DNA of 64,000 nucleotides, taken from Synchiropus splendidus (taxonomy: Eukaryota > Chordata > Actinopteri > Syngnathiformes > Callionymidae). Location: NCBI RefSeq assembly GCF_027744825.2, contig NC_071347.1, positions 11,097,501 through 11,161,500 of the forward strand, in the 5' to 3' direction. Shown here one piece after another: positions 13,401 to 26,900 of the stretch; position 1 is the stretch's first letter; every line of letters begins with the position of its first letter. The notes below the pieces were generated by a model. That model saw nothing but the letters and a program-made list of their open reading frames with translations, was not told the origin of the DNA and searched no databases. The translations under genes were made by a program, and so were the position numbers.

Positions 13401-16400
13401 ACTACCACCGCGTGGGCATGAAGGAATGTGGCAACAACAAGCTCCTGGAACTACTACTGAAGACATAGAACATGTTTACTTTTTAAATTTACTAGTTTTA
13501 TAATACATTAATCGATATTTGACACAAGTATGGCTGCATTTTATTATTATTATTTATTTCTAAGTTTTAATCCTTTGCCCCAAATGCTGTCTGCTTCATC
13601 CTTGATGTTTTGGGTTCGACATCACACTGTTTCACGATTAATCTGCATTATTTTTATCAATTCACTTTCTTCGCTGTAATGTATCAAACAAAATGAATGT
13701 GGGTACGTTTTATTTTTCAGTGAATTAATCAATAAAACTCTCTTTGTGAACCCTCACTCGTGAGCAAGACCCCAACATGCTTGAACTCTTCCACCTGGTA
13801 AAAGCTCTCCTCACCAACCTGACTGTAACATCCAACACCTGATCTGATTCTCATCTCCTACTGTTCTCTTCATAATAACGTAACAAATTTAACATAACAA
13901 CAAACGTTCCACCGTCTTCATCCGAGAAACTAATCCCACTCGCAGATGGCCATTTGCAGCCCAAGCTGCAGCGACTGTACGGGTCAAGTCTGAGTGTAAT
14001 TGTCTTAAAATGACGCTCATTATATCGATGGGAGGTGGAAGTGCAGCAAGACAGATGTGTTTTAAATGGATGGATCACTTAAACCAAGTGTCACCATGAA
14101 AGGAATTAAACAGAAAAAAACTGAACAGTATCTAAAACTCCATCCCACATACTGTCAACAAAGAAAAGGGTTTTTTTCCAGCTTCAAAAAACTTCTTTAA
14201 AATGCAGTCTTTCTAGTTTAACATGTTCCATGCCATGGTTTATTGTCACATGACATGGTGTCATAATAAGTAGAATTCAATTGAATAGACAGAAAATTTA
14301 GTTGCACGATTCTCAAACAAAATCTTTGACACATTTTGTCGTGTCCTGTACATTTCATAAAGCAAGTCGGATCCAATGTTTTTCTATGATGTTATATGTA
14401 CAATTGTTATACATGCGACATATTTGGGTGATCTATGCCAAAGTCTGTTAACAGAGAATGAAATACTGCAAAGGGAAAGTCAAAAACTGTAACTTAAAAG
14501 GTAAATAAAGTGGCTATGATTAAATCTTGAGATCACTACTGTATTTCTGGCATGATCAATATAAGGCCTGAGGGCCAAACATGGCCCACAGTTGAATGAC
14601 TATGGTCCACATCTTCATTTGTTTAGACTCATGTTGGGCCCATAAAAAGCACTGCCTCCACCTCTGCCCCATTCCCATGATGCATCTGCACAGTAGAGGT
14701 GTTTCTACTAAAAGTTGCTTTGTGGTAAACCGCCCCTGTTACTTCTCCTCCTTTAACTGGGTTAATATTAAGTCATTCGTCTCATTGGTGGAAACTTTTT
14801 TCGTTGAACAATACTGAGGAGAGTTTGAGGACGGAAAGCAGCTTGCTTTCATGTTGCCAGAACACCAACTAAACGGCACCAACTTCTCACTTGCAGCATT
14901 ATTCCTGCCACTTCCTTCATCCAAAACCCATCATGGCAGTAAAAAAAAAAGAAGGGAGAACGTCTGCGTTTCGGGGACATTACAATAACCATCTGTACAG
15001 TCAAATGGAAAGCTACATCGTGCTGTTGGAATGATAAAGAAAAGGGAACAGATGTTAATCCCTAATGGAGTTGACAGACACTTCCCTGTCTTTCTCGTGA
15101 ACATATTGAGTTTCCGAATAAAAAGATTGGGGGTGGTGGAGTGGCGGCGGATCAGAGGGAAGGTGTATCATGTTGCACTCGTAATACGTGCATATCAAAG
15201 AGCCCAGCTGTTGGATTCCCTCTCCAGAGAGACGGCATTATTAAATCTGCACTCAGCAAGGATCTCACAGCAGAGCTGGAGCTTAAGCCTCTCCATCACT
15301 GGCCTGCACTGGCTCTGGCGACGGGTAACATATCGCACCACCAAGAGATTATATTGTGTCTTAAAGTGTCGGAGTAATCAGCAGCGCACACCTGTGTCTG
15401 CTCTAACTGCACTTTCAGATCCAAGATAAACTCGCCTCATAAATAGCACGAGTCCAACAGCAGTGCTCCTAATAAGACCGTTGTCTGCAATTCTTGACTT
15501 TTTTGGGGGGACTTTAATGGCAGGCAAGAGCCAACAATGAGCCATTTTGGTGCATTTGTGTCACAATAAAATACAGGTTTATAGTAATTTATATGAAAAC
15601 TCTGGAATTGTGGGACTCAGAGGCAACATCAGGCTCATTCCGCGTCCCTCTCTGTGGACTCTTGCCGGTTACATTTTATGAAAAAGTTCTCTTGTTCCAT
15701 CAGTTTCTGAGTCACAGCAGATTGATCAATTTAATATTGTGGTTATTTCCTGACTGTGACTGTCTCCTGTGTACTATTTTTACACTATTAGAATGTCAAG
15801 GGTGTTCTATAATAAACATGAATACAATGGTATGATATACTTTTATTGTCTTCCACATTGCTAAGGTTTATTTGAATAACGTAGAAACGGACAAATGTAT
15901 TTCAATAAAATTTCAACCTGATATAATTCTGGTGCCATTCATTCAGCTCATTTGGATTCACATTCTGTTCTCCCCTTTTAGTTTTTCATTGAGCACGTTT
16001 ACATGACCACAGGTAAAAACAGTTAATCTTCAGAAAATAAAACATGAGGTGAATCAATTTGTATGTGACCATGGTGTCAAAGTGTGGATTCAAATGTTTT
16101 GCCATTCATTCTCCTGCTTGGCTTCTTCTTCGTGCATCCAGCGTGACTAGGTTATGGGAGTGCCGTCACACTAGTGCCACCTGCTGCCCATTTGAGCTCA
16201 TAAACGTTATTAAAATAAATGTTATATGTAGGTTTGTGTATAGGGCAATAGGATCAGATGAAGAAACAAGGTGCAGCAACTGTGTTCTGTGTATAACAGT
16301 TTGCACCTTATTTAACTTGAAAAATTTTTAATGGTCATTTTATTGGTTTTCGACTTCATTATATTTCTATTATATTTACACTGCATATTTGCATCTGAGG

Positions 16401-19400
16401 TATTTATTTAATACCATAGAAAATAAGACTAAAATATTATAATATTACAATATGTGTTCAAAAACCAATGTTACGATGTGACAATGTACTTAATTTTATT
16501 GACAAACAAATTCTTGATTTTACAATTTTTTTCAGTCTCAAAATTAAATATTGTCGATGCTATTCATTTTCTACTTACATGCATTAAATTGCTTGACAAC
16601 TCATTCTACATCACATATTTACATTGCATTATAAATTGGATAAATTATCTTTGATTTTGTTATTCTTTTATTATACTTCCTCTAAGAGTTCACACAGTTA
16701 TTCTTAGTGTATACTTTGGAATTCAGCTTTATTTTTTTAATAATTCCTTCTTTTAATATTACTTTTTGAATTCTTCATCTTCTCAGTCAATGATGAACCA
16801 TGTTATGTTTTGGCCCAGAACATGAGCCTTGGTTTCTCATCTCGATGTTGCATGAAGTGTTAGTCAATGTCCAGTAGGTGGCAGTATTCGCCTGCATACG
16901 GGCAGACAGCTCAGGACCCCGCTGAAAGATTCATTCACTGTTGTTAGCATTAACCAACTCACCTGGAGCGACGTCTTTCTCCGTGCTTCCACCGTTCAGT
17001 GTAGCTTTCAGAGCAGCGCAGTTCTGGCCTCTGAGGATGGCCAGCACGCCACCCTGCTGCTGGAGGCTCAGCTCTGGAGCGGGGTCGGCTGCGGGTCTGC
17101 TCCACTGCCCCAAAATGCCATTTCTCTCAGACGAGGCCTGGAAATCAAAGCTGGCGTTCCCCACGTCCCCATTATGAAGGCTCTTCTGAAGCTTCCACAG
17201 GCTCTGATCTTCACCAGCATTCCCGGCGCTATCTGCTGTCTTGCCGGACAGATATTCAGGTTGGGCGTTGGGGTAACTTTGAAGTCGGAGGCCAGTGGAG
17301 GAGGAGAGGTCATGACTTAACATGCCGGACATCTGCGCCAAGAGAGACTCCGGTTTGACCGACAGATCCAGAGGCTCAAACTCCGACTTTTTGGTTGGCA
17401 GAAGACTGTCAACAGCTGGATCCTTGTCTTTCTCCGTCTGTTTGTTCACAAGTGCGAGGTTTTCAGCGTTGCTCTCCTGAGAGAGTAAGTGACCTTTAGC
17501 TGGACTCCAGTCCTCTCTGGACCGGGGTCTGACCTTGGGGCTGGAGCTGCTGCTGCTGCTGCTGGTGGTGGGCTGCAGTGGAGACGAAGACGGATCCCTG
17601 CTGGACTGCCAGGAGAAGCGGTCCAGGTGGAAGCTGAGAGAGGCGGTGGAGTGGTCGGTCGCAGGTGGGCCCTTGTAGAGTCTCTCACCTGACAGAGGCA
17701 GTTAAAGAGGAAGCAATGAGAGATCGCATGTGAATGTGATGAAGAGTGGGGGGCTGGTGGAGAGCAGTCTGTACCAACAATGGTTCTAAACGTGACAAAT
17801 GTAGCAATCCCACACCAGGCTGAGTTGAATGATTTAAGCGCTGCCCTGCAGTAAATCAAGCTTGTAATCAGCTTTCAGCTCCAGTGATCCATCATTTTAC
17901 AGTATGGACGTCTCCGCGTGCAATAAATACACCCAAAGATGTTAACAGCAAACAAGATTCTTCCGGAAATAATAAACAGTGAAGATGCAACTGGAACACA
18001 GCAGATGTCGCGCACGAGAACCTCATTCCATCAAGAGCCGTAAGTGGGTTCCCCAGTCCGAAAGCCCAAAGTGATTAACCGCACCGTGTCGTGGCTCTAT
18101 TTTAGCGAGGTTCTTGAAAAATGGCGTGTCAGCAAGATAATTCTGAAAGTAGAAAGTGCACGTTTATTAGTGTGGGGAGTGACAAAGAACAATTTTCAGT
18201 TCATTGCACCAGAGATAAACATCCATCTGGTGTCGAGATCTTGATCTTGCTCTCACATTCCCGCCCTCCGCACCCCCCCCAACGTCTCATTGTTCATTTT
18301 TAACCGCTTAACCATGGGGAACAGTTACAGTTCCATCAGGGAATGCCAAATGTCCCACTTCTCCCGCCTGAACAAAGGTGCAAAGGTAAAGACGCCACAT
18401 GAGCCATGGCTATGGTTCCCAAAAACTGGAAACAGGAAAGGCGTGTTTCTACTCTTAACTGTAGCCATAAGAAGCATTGGCTAATAATCATGAATGTCCG
18501 TGGATTCAAAGCCGAGACCCAATGTTTGGGTGCAACCAGGCTGGAACCTGGTTCTTCTACTCTTGCAGAGATGTCAGGAGCCCAAGACCAGCTCAGCAAG
18601 GGAGGAATTGATGCTCTGAAAGAAGGCCTCCTCTCATGTTATTGCCTTGTTTTATAGTGTATTCTAACTTCCTGTATTCTCCCCACTGTGTCCTCCTAAG
18701 CTTGACCCATAAATGGCACACACCTGGAATTGATTCTGCAGTCAAGTCCCCCTGCTCTGCTGATCCAGTACTGTGTGTCAGATCAGTTTTGCGCTCATGC
18801 TTGGCTCCTCAATCGCCTTTCCGTTGTGTTCTTACAAACTGTTTACAGAGATTTTTTAATGCATTTGTCTGCAAGTAGGCTCTGACTGGAAGGCCACCAG
18901 AAGACTAGGCACTGACACTGGTCGGCAGGTTTTGGCCACTCTTCACTGGTCTTCGTGATTTCTTGTTGGTAAATCCATGTAATGTCAATGTGAGGCTCTT
19001 GCAGATCTATACACAAGGCTCCTTTAAACACTGTCACCATGATATGTTCAATATTCAGAAGATAGTATTTTGGCCTTCATGACACCACAAATGTGCATCA
19101 CATGGTTTTGCATCATTATGCAGGACGATGAAAACTAAATTGCGGTTGACTGCCATCACCCCCTCACACAAAAGCAATGGTAACTATGGAGTGAAGAGTG
19201 GAGCCATGAACACCAATAATGAACTACATACAAGTAACATCCGACTTATGACAGGGATCATTCCGACCAACCTGTCGTAAGTCGCATTGGACGTAAGTCA
19301 AATGCCATTTCAAACAGCTGACGCGAGGGTTATAGGTGCTACTGTAGGGGTAGATCACTGTGTGAGAGTGAGATGCTGGGATACTGTGCTGCCGTAACTG

Positions 19401-20928
19401 TCGTACGCGCAAAGAGTGGGTGTCTTGTGGGGGCCACACCAATGCTGCAGTTGGGCACCCATTTGGGCGGGCCACCCAACTGCTTCCTGAGCTCGCAAGT
19501 TTGACCCCTGGAGTCGAGGAAGTGATCACCACTAAGGGGGTTATGTTTTCGAAGGCTGTGGTTTGTCCACGTTTTTCGGTCTGTGCTCAAAATGACTTGG
19601 AAAAGTTATGAATGGGTTTAGACGAAATGTTCAGGAAAGGGAACAAGGAACAAATGATTTCATTTTGGGAGCGATCCAGCTCATGTTCTAGCCAATTCAG
19701 GCGTGAAGCATACACACATCCAAGGTCTCCACCTGGTGGTCTACGGTATTTGGAGCGCTCACCACTGAGATGTCAAGAGCTTTAATATAAATATTGATAT
19801 AAGTAATAATAAGGGCACTTTTTAAGCTATTTATTTTGAGGGTCAATGACAAGGGAAAATGGGTAATAACATCTGAAATCCAAGAACTTGAGCAAGTTAT
19901 GTTCAGAGTTGCATAAGAACAAAAAGGGGCTGCATGAGGGCCCTCGGTGGCACTTAACCAAGGTGTGGTATAGTTGCTCAGGTATAACTCTCACTGGAGA
20001 TTTTCACATCTGGGGGTGCCTCAGATGGATGTTGGACTGTCCGACAAGTGACAACAGAAGCAAACATGCCTTAAAGAAGCTAATAGCTTATTACAATAAC
20101 AGCAGTAATGATACGCCTGGGTCATTGGGGAAGCGATAAGATAGAATTCAAGATGAACCTTCCGTCCTCCATCTAAGACTCCTGTAGAAGCTTTAAGAGG
20201 AATGAAGGACCAGGTAGAGAAAATATGGCGCAGAATGGCACTTTATCTGGACAGAACAGGAACTGTTCTGCAGGGGAGAGAGAGGGGAGAACGAAGCCAG
20301 GTTGACATCACATAGTGACGCCTCGGCGCCGTTCTATCAGAGCGCCACATACATTGTGCCAACTGTGAGTTACAGAGTGTCTCTCCGCCTTGCACCATCT
20401 TTAAAACAGCCCAGCTGTTTCGCTGCCATTCCAATTACAGTAAAAGTCATCCAATGCCATTAAGCCACAAATATTGGCAGTTTATTGCCCAACACTCTCC
20501 TGGCATTTGAAGGTCAGGTCATACATTACACTGTGTCTTTTAGGGATGCGTCTGGGATCGGGAGATAAACCCACCACCATTAATTTAATTCCATGCATAT
20601 TGATGCCTTATTGTTCTTCTTTAATGGACTAATATCTGAGTTACAACAGTGATTCATCCTCGCCAGAGAAATATCAATTTCATACACCTCGAGATGTGAC
20701 CCTGAGGTAATTCTCCGAGGCAAATCTAAATCTAATGATCTGTACTTGTTACTTTACTTTGTTTCCAACTTGGACGGAGGGCGGGCGAAACGCATTTGTG
20801 CAGTGAATGGTGGTAAAAGGAGGGCTGTTTTTTAATATTTCAAATTCACGAAAGCGTAAAATAACACCCACACGTTAATTAAATCGAGCTGAACTTAATG
20901 AAATTGGAAAAACACAACTGAAATGGCA

Positions 20929-20959
<31 letters not shown>

Positions 20960-23900
20960 GCTGCATGGACAGTGTATATGGCAGTGTGTTCTTTCATTTA
21001 ATCTCTGCATACATCAAGCGTGCGTGGCGACGTGCGTGGGTGTCTCAGAGCGGGAAAGAGTCCTCACCAGAGCCACACCCTTGTCTCCAGTAACAGACAA
21101 AATACAAACTGCCTAATGGAACTCCACTAGACGCGCAATATATCTCAATTATTCTGTGGCTTAAATTACGATGACATTACCGGTCAGCTCCGAATACAGA
21201 AAACACATATATCCCAACTCATCTTTCAGCGTCTTCCTAAACCCATTTGCTTATATGAGAGCTGTTTAAAAAAAAAAAAAAAAAAACAGCACAAAGACTG
21301 AACCCACCAACCCCCCCTTGTTTTGGACGGGTGCCATCTTTGTGATTGCCTGGTTCATGCTAACTTAATCAGTTTAAGATTTACTTACACTGCCGAGGCT
21401 CGCATTATGTGAGGGGAGTAATTTTAGAGCTTAGATTTATCAACCAAAACTCCAATTACGCCATCATTACAAACCCCAGCCTCTCGCACCTAACACAGAG
21501 CATCTAATGAAGTGATGCATATGAGTATCTGCTCTCACGGAGGGCGGGTTTCAGGGGGTAAGGTAAACAAATAAATAAATAGAACGGTCCGGGGGAAAGC
21601 AGCTGTGGCTCGAGCAAGTGATTCATTTCATATGGAAATAGGCTTGGAGATTTATCACCACGCATCACTGTCGCTACTTTGCGCTCACGCAGGCAGTTAA
21701 ACCGGAGACATCCAAGTGGACGCACCTCTTTTCTATATGTGCGACCAAGCAGCCGAAAACACTTCCGGAGACGGCATGGGTTTAAGATGAAGCAGAGTGA
21801 GAGCGGCACACACACACACACACACACACACAAGCCTGGTGAGAAAAACAGGGGCACCAGATGTTCTTTGATGTTTATAATAGCATATATTATTAATATT
21901 AATTAGACCACATAGTCAATGACGCATTTGGGACGTTTCCAAGTCAATTAAGCCAAATGGCATTCAGGAGACAGTGGAACAATATTTCAAGGCAGGTGTT
22001 CAGAACTCCCTGGGTAAATCTTTTTATCTGCATGCTAGGAAAACAAGCATTTTGAGCTTAATTTGAGCCTCATATCTGCAATAATAATTAAAAAGCGGAT
22101 TAAGAGACAGGCAGGCAGAGTGAGACGGAGAGGTAGGCAGCCAACAGGTAATCATTCCAGGCCAAACCAGACAGACGGTTGGAGGTTTAGGAGGAAAAAA
22201 GATACATAATAAATAGAATCAGTTCATCACCTTTAATGCCGTGATCAGCTCTTAATGTCGGTCCTGTTCGGGAGTCAGTGCAGAAATCAGTTTAGCGGGA
22301 AAATTTGATGTACTTCTGCATTTGTGGACGATAGCTGTCGGAGATTCCGACTCATCAACACTCCAGAGGCTTAATAGGATCCTCGGATGGTACTTTGGGA
22401 AAACACATTTCACTTAGCACTCAGTCATTTCCAAAATTGCCCAGTTGCTGGGGTAACGGCTTTTTCCTTGATGCTACGTTCAAGCTTTAGCTCAAGGGCA
22501 TCTTCCCAGCGAAACGTAGCATTGGCAGCATTGTTTGTAGCTTAAGAGTTTCGCTAGCTTCCACTGGATTCATGGGTATCTGTTCACTGGAACTATGCTA
22601 GGTTCATTCATGTAGAGTGAAATGAACCGTTCTGTTCTACCTGGTGCTGCTAACATCAGAGACCTGGTAGCTTTAATTCTCTTTGCATAAACAGCAACCA
22701 GTTCCTATTGATACAAACTCTCACCATCTTATTTGTTCGGTTTGTTGGGTCGGATCAAACAATAGCTAATATTTGTTTTAACATCTACTGTATGCTGCAT
22801 TACGGTTAATGCGGAAGTGGGAGCTGGGAATGATGGTGTCAGCCGAGTTCAGTGCGTTACAAGTTAAAAAAGTTATTTTGAGTTGTGCTTGTTTGGTATA
22901 AGCAGCTTCTTCATAAATACAAATAAAAAATAAATAAAACCTGCCGGATGAAGAGGAAGCCCAGAGTTGCTTTTTTCATTGATTCATTTTAGGGGATTCT
23001 CCGACTTTCCGACTAGGAAAACCCACATTGGGTGGCGTTCCGATAACAACTAAAACGCACCCACAATCGCGTATTTAATTTCCTGCAAGATCCATGTTAG
23101 CTTTCATTTTATACATGTATTGGATTCATTTCTCATCTCCTACTTTGACATAAACCTCCTGCTTTTGCTGTGGTTAGCCTAGCAGTCGTCTGGAATAGTG
23201 TATTTTTACCTTGGTCTGTTCCACACACTTGAGCTCTAAGTTGCAGTTGACTCACCAATGTGTCAATGTTGCGGCTAATCATGCCTGTGTTTTCTGTAGC
23301 ATTGCTGTCATTTATACGAGTTAATTTAGTTCATTTTTTTACTTGTGTACCTTCAATTGCTTTTGTTTCCAATTTGTTGAGTGTCATGTGATCCCAAATA
23401 TACCACAATATTGCAGTGGCTCTTAAACACCTCACAGTACTCAGCCACTATGTTAGCATGACTTCCTCTGTAGCTTTAGCTTCAGTGCACTCTTGCTCTC
23501 ACGACTGTCACTTTGTACTCCACTAGCTCAAGTCAGCTTTGTCAGCATGTATCTATCCCAACATTCACCTTTCACATCCCCAACTACCTTTTTTTCACTT
23601 TGCCATACTTAAACTCAGGTCTTAGGTATTAGCTGTTTGGTTTTACAAACCATTGGCTCAGAGGCGATATCCACAGTTTCCAGCCATAAATGTTTTATCA
23701 TTGAATTTGGAAATACTGTTCATCACACCACTCTGACAATCGTATGTTTATGTTTTCTTTGCATTGTAGGCAAACTACAATAAATATCTGTTTGCTTTCA
23801 TGGTTGTTTTGTCACTTATTCTTTTTCATTAGCGATGACATCACTGGCCAGTCACTTCACAACAGTAAGATTGGACTGTAGAGTTGCGGTTATTCAGATG

Positions 23901-26900
23901 CAGGTATTCGTCTTACTGTAAAAAAAAAAAAAAACATCAGCTACGCTTCCATTGTTACGAGCAGCAAACAATGTTTGTATATATCAGTGTGAAGACAGAC
24001 ATGCTGCAGAAGGGTGAGAGACACGACAGAGAATCCCATCAAAAAGTTTAACATTTTGACGTTTTTTTGTCGCGCATTTACAGACTTTGGTAACTCCATC
24101 TCATCTCTCTCAAACTCAGTATATCAGCATCATGTGTGTTCCCCTCTCCATCAAAAACAGAAATCAGCAAAAATAGGATCAAAACAATTCACTTTATTTT
24201 GAATTTCAACTTGTACATATTAATTGATATCTGTCTTGTTTATTTACATGGAAATTTGTCTCTTTTTTTTTAAGTTGTCTACTAGTGTTTTTTCACCGCA
24301 GGTTTCGCTAAATGCCTTCGCATTGTTGACTTGTCTTGTCAAACGCTCCGGCTAGTAGCTTGCATGTCTTTCAGTTTTCTTTCACCTCAACTATACTTGT
24401 TTTATACAGTTCTTTTCTCTCATTCACACTCATTTCGATCGATCGATTTCCTTGCAATATCTAACCAAACAGTAACTTTTACGACTGTCGATTTCATTCC
24501 TCACCAACTACTTGTGTGCTTATGCTGTGTGCTCATCTAACCACCATTTCTAGTTCAGCAAACTTTCCTGAAGCCTTTTTAGGCTTATTTTAAATGGTAA
24601 AGCAGCTCAAAGTGGCATTCCTCTTGTTCCTAACAGTGATAACTTTTCTTTCTCCACCACTTTTGTTCTTGTTATACCAATAGTAAATAGCTTTGTTAAA
24701 TTAATCGATTTGCTAATTATTATGTTGTGTGAATGAATGAAAACATCACACTCAAGGCCACAGTAGACTTAGATTTCTATTTCTTACCCGTCCTTGTTGG
24801 GTTTTTCTTCAGTTTTTAAGTCACTTTTTTTTGTTTTTTGCTGTCTGAGGCCTATTGTATGGTGGCCCCAAAGGGCAAACGACAAACACAAAAGAAAAGT
24901 ACGACTACTAACCAAAAAGCACATTTACAAAAACAGAATTGTAATTACAAAAACAAAATTGCAATAACAAAAATAGAATTGTTATTACAAAACAAATTTG
25001 CAACCCCCAAAAAAGCAACACATTCACAAAAACAGAATCGCAATTAGAAAAACAAAATCGCAGTAACAAAAACTAAATCTCAACCCCCCAAACATATACA
25101 CAATTACGAAACAGAATCGCAATAAATTTGATGCAAACCGTAGGGAGGAGGGAACCTGCTATAAAGCCTGTTGTTGCTTGGACAAATTGCACAACAACAG
25201 TTGCTTTTGTTTTTCTGATCGTGATTCCGTTTTCGTAAATGTGCCTTTTGGTTTGTGGTCATACTTTTCTTATGTGCTGTATTTTGCCCTTCGGGGCCAC
25301 CGTACTATTGGCTAGATAGCTAACCTAATCCAATCACGTTGCACGCTCACAAGACATATTTGGAATTTGTAAATCACTGTAAACACAAAGTTTCCATACC
25401 ACATATAGCGATGGAGAGTTTGAAACGACTCTCTTCATTGGTCGTCCCGAGGGAGGGTCTTCCAAATCAAAAGTGACACAGTGTAAACTGGCGTGATTTA
25501 TTACTTCTTAAACCTCTGTTAATCCTCAGACAAGCGTGCAGTGAAAGTGACATTAAAAACTGTATGAAGGAGCCAAACATATTTGGGGACATCATCAGCG
25601 CATGCTGCGCTCACTGACCTCGAGGTTAACAGCAGTGAATGGGACTAATTCATAACTGTCAGAGCACTGAATGTTTGTCAGGCATGTTTCTTATTCAGAG
25701 CTGGTCTAATGTAGGTCAGAGGCCTCCAGCATGCCTCCTTCATTAGTGTAATTTTAAAAGGACTCGTTACTCTTAATCTCAGATTATAAGTGAAGTTCAT
25801 CTCTGGATCTGCCATGGTTACATATGAGGGGAAGTCACTGGTGACACACGCCTCTTTGGAGCGTGATCTCTCATTGAAGACGCCGGCTATTTACGGAGAA
25901 CGTCTAAATCTCAAGAAGCCGTCCCTCACGCTGACACTATATTTGCTATCCATATTGAGAGCATCGATATCTTCATGACCGCCACCATGAATAATGCAGC
26001 CTGTAATTCCGGGCGCATCAATGTTCCTCCAGCTGAACATCTGGCGCTGCTCATTCTTCCTCAGCATCTCCACTCTGCTGAAGGAGAAAACACTTTCCTC
26101 CAACTATCGGAACAGACAGACTTGATCGGTAACAGCCTCCCCCCCCAACACCACCTTTGCAGGGGAAAAAAAAAAAAAAAGTATCCACGTTATTAAAGCC
26201 TCATCAAGTAGTACGTGTTCTCCATATGTGTAGGATTTACCTATCTGTCCCACAGCAGACCTGCGTGTTGAGCCGGGGCCAGCGGCGTGTGATTGTGTTA
26301 ATTAATCTGTCATTGTGAGCGCGGGGAGCAGCTGCAGAGGTCTCTGGGATATATTGTCAGAGCTAAACAATGCGCTGCTAAGCCCCCAGAGTGAGTCTAC
26401 CATTACACAGGACTAAGAACAGAGGAGCGGAGGAGAGGGGGAGTGAGAGCCCGCCGGATCCATCATTGACTAAAGCAATGACGCCTGACCTTTACAATGA
26501 ATTAGTTTCCATGCTTAATATTGACTGAAATTAGAGGCTGATACCAAATGTGCCATCCCAGAACTGAGCAGACTGAAATCCTTGGCTGGCCCACGTACGC
26601 AGATGAATGGCTGCCGAGATAGCGCCAGGAAAAAACAAGTGAACTTGACTTTCCCTGGCCATTACATGAGAGTATTTACATATAAATATGGAGAGGTTTG
26701 TGTGGACCGTACGGAAGCAAGCCATCGAATGAGACTAGAGGTGATCCACTTATCTCCGCTACGCGACTGTATTTTTTTAATTTTTTAATTCTACACTCGG
26801 TTTCTCAATTTAAAAAATGAGAACAACACTTCCGAAGCTCAATTCCAAGGACGACATTTTAGCAGCAGATACATTCTCCTTCATCTGGGATGGAAGTCCC

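Noticed and set aside
17446..17859. 137-codon minus-strand frame overlapping exon B
   Set aside because: It is a different frame from the spliced one; its Pro/Ala-rich string comes from the AGC repeat, and the spliced frame continues into EPLDLSVKP.
19213..19300. GTCGTAAGTCGCATTGGACG repeat-like strings
   Set aside because: They resemble a dispersed element with CGTAAGTCG ends, but no matching second end was found.
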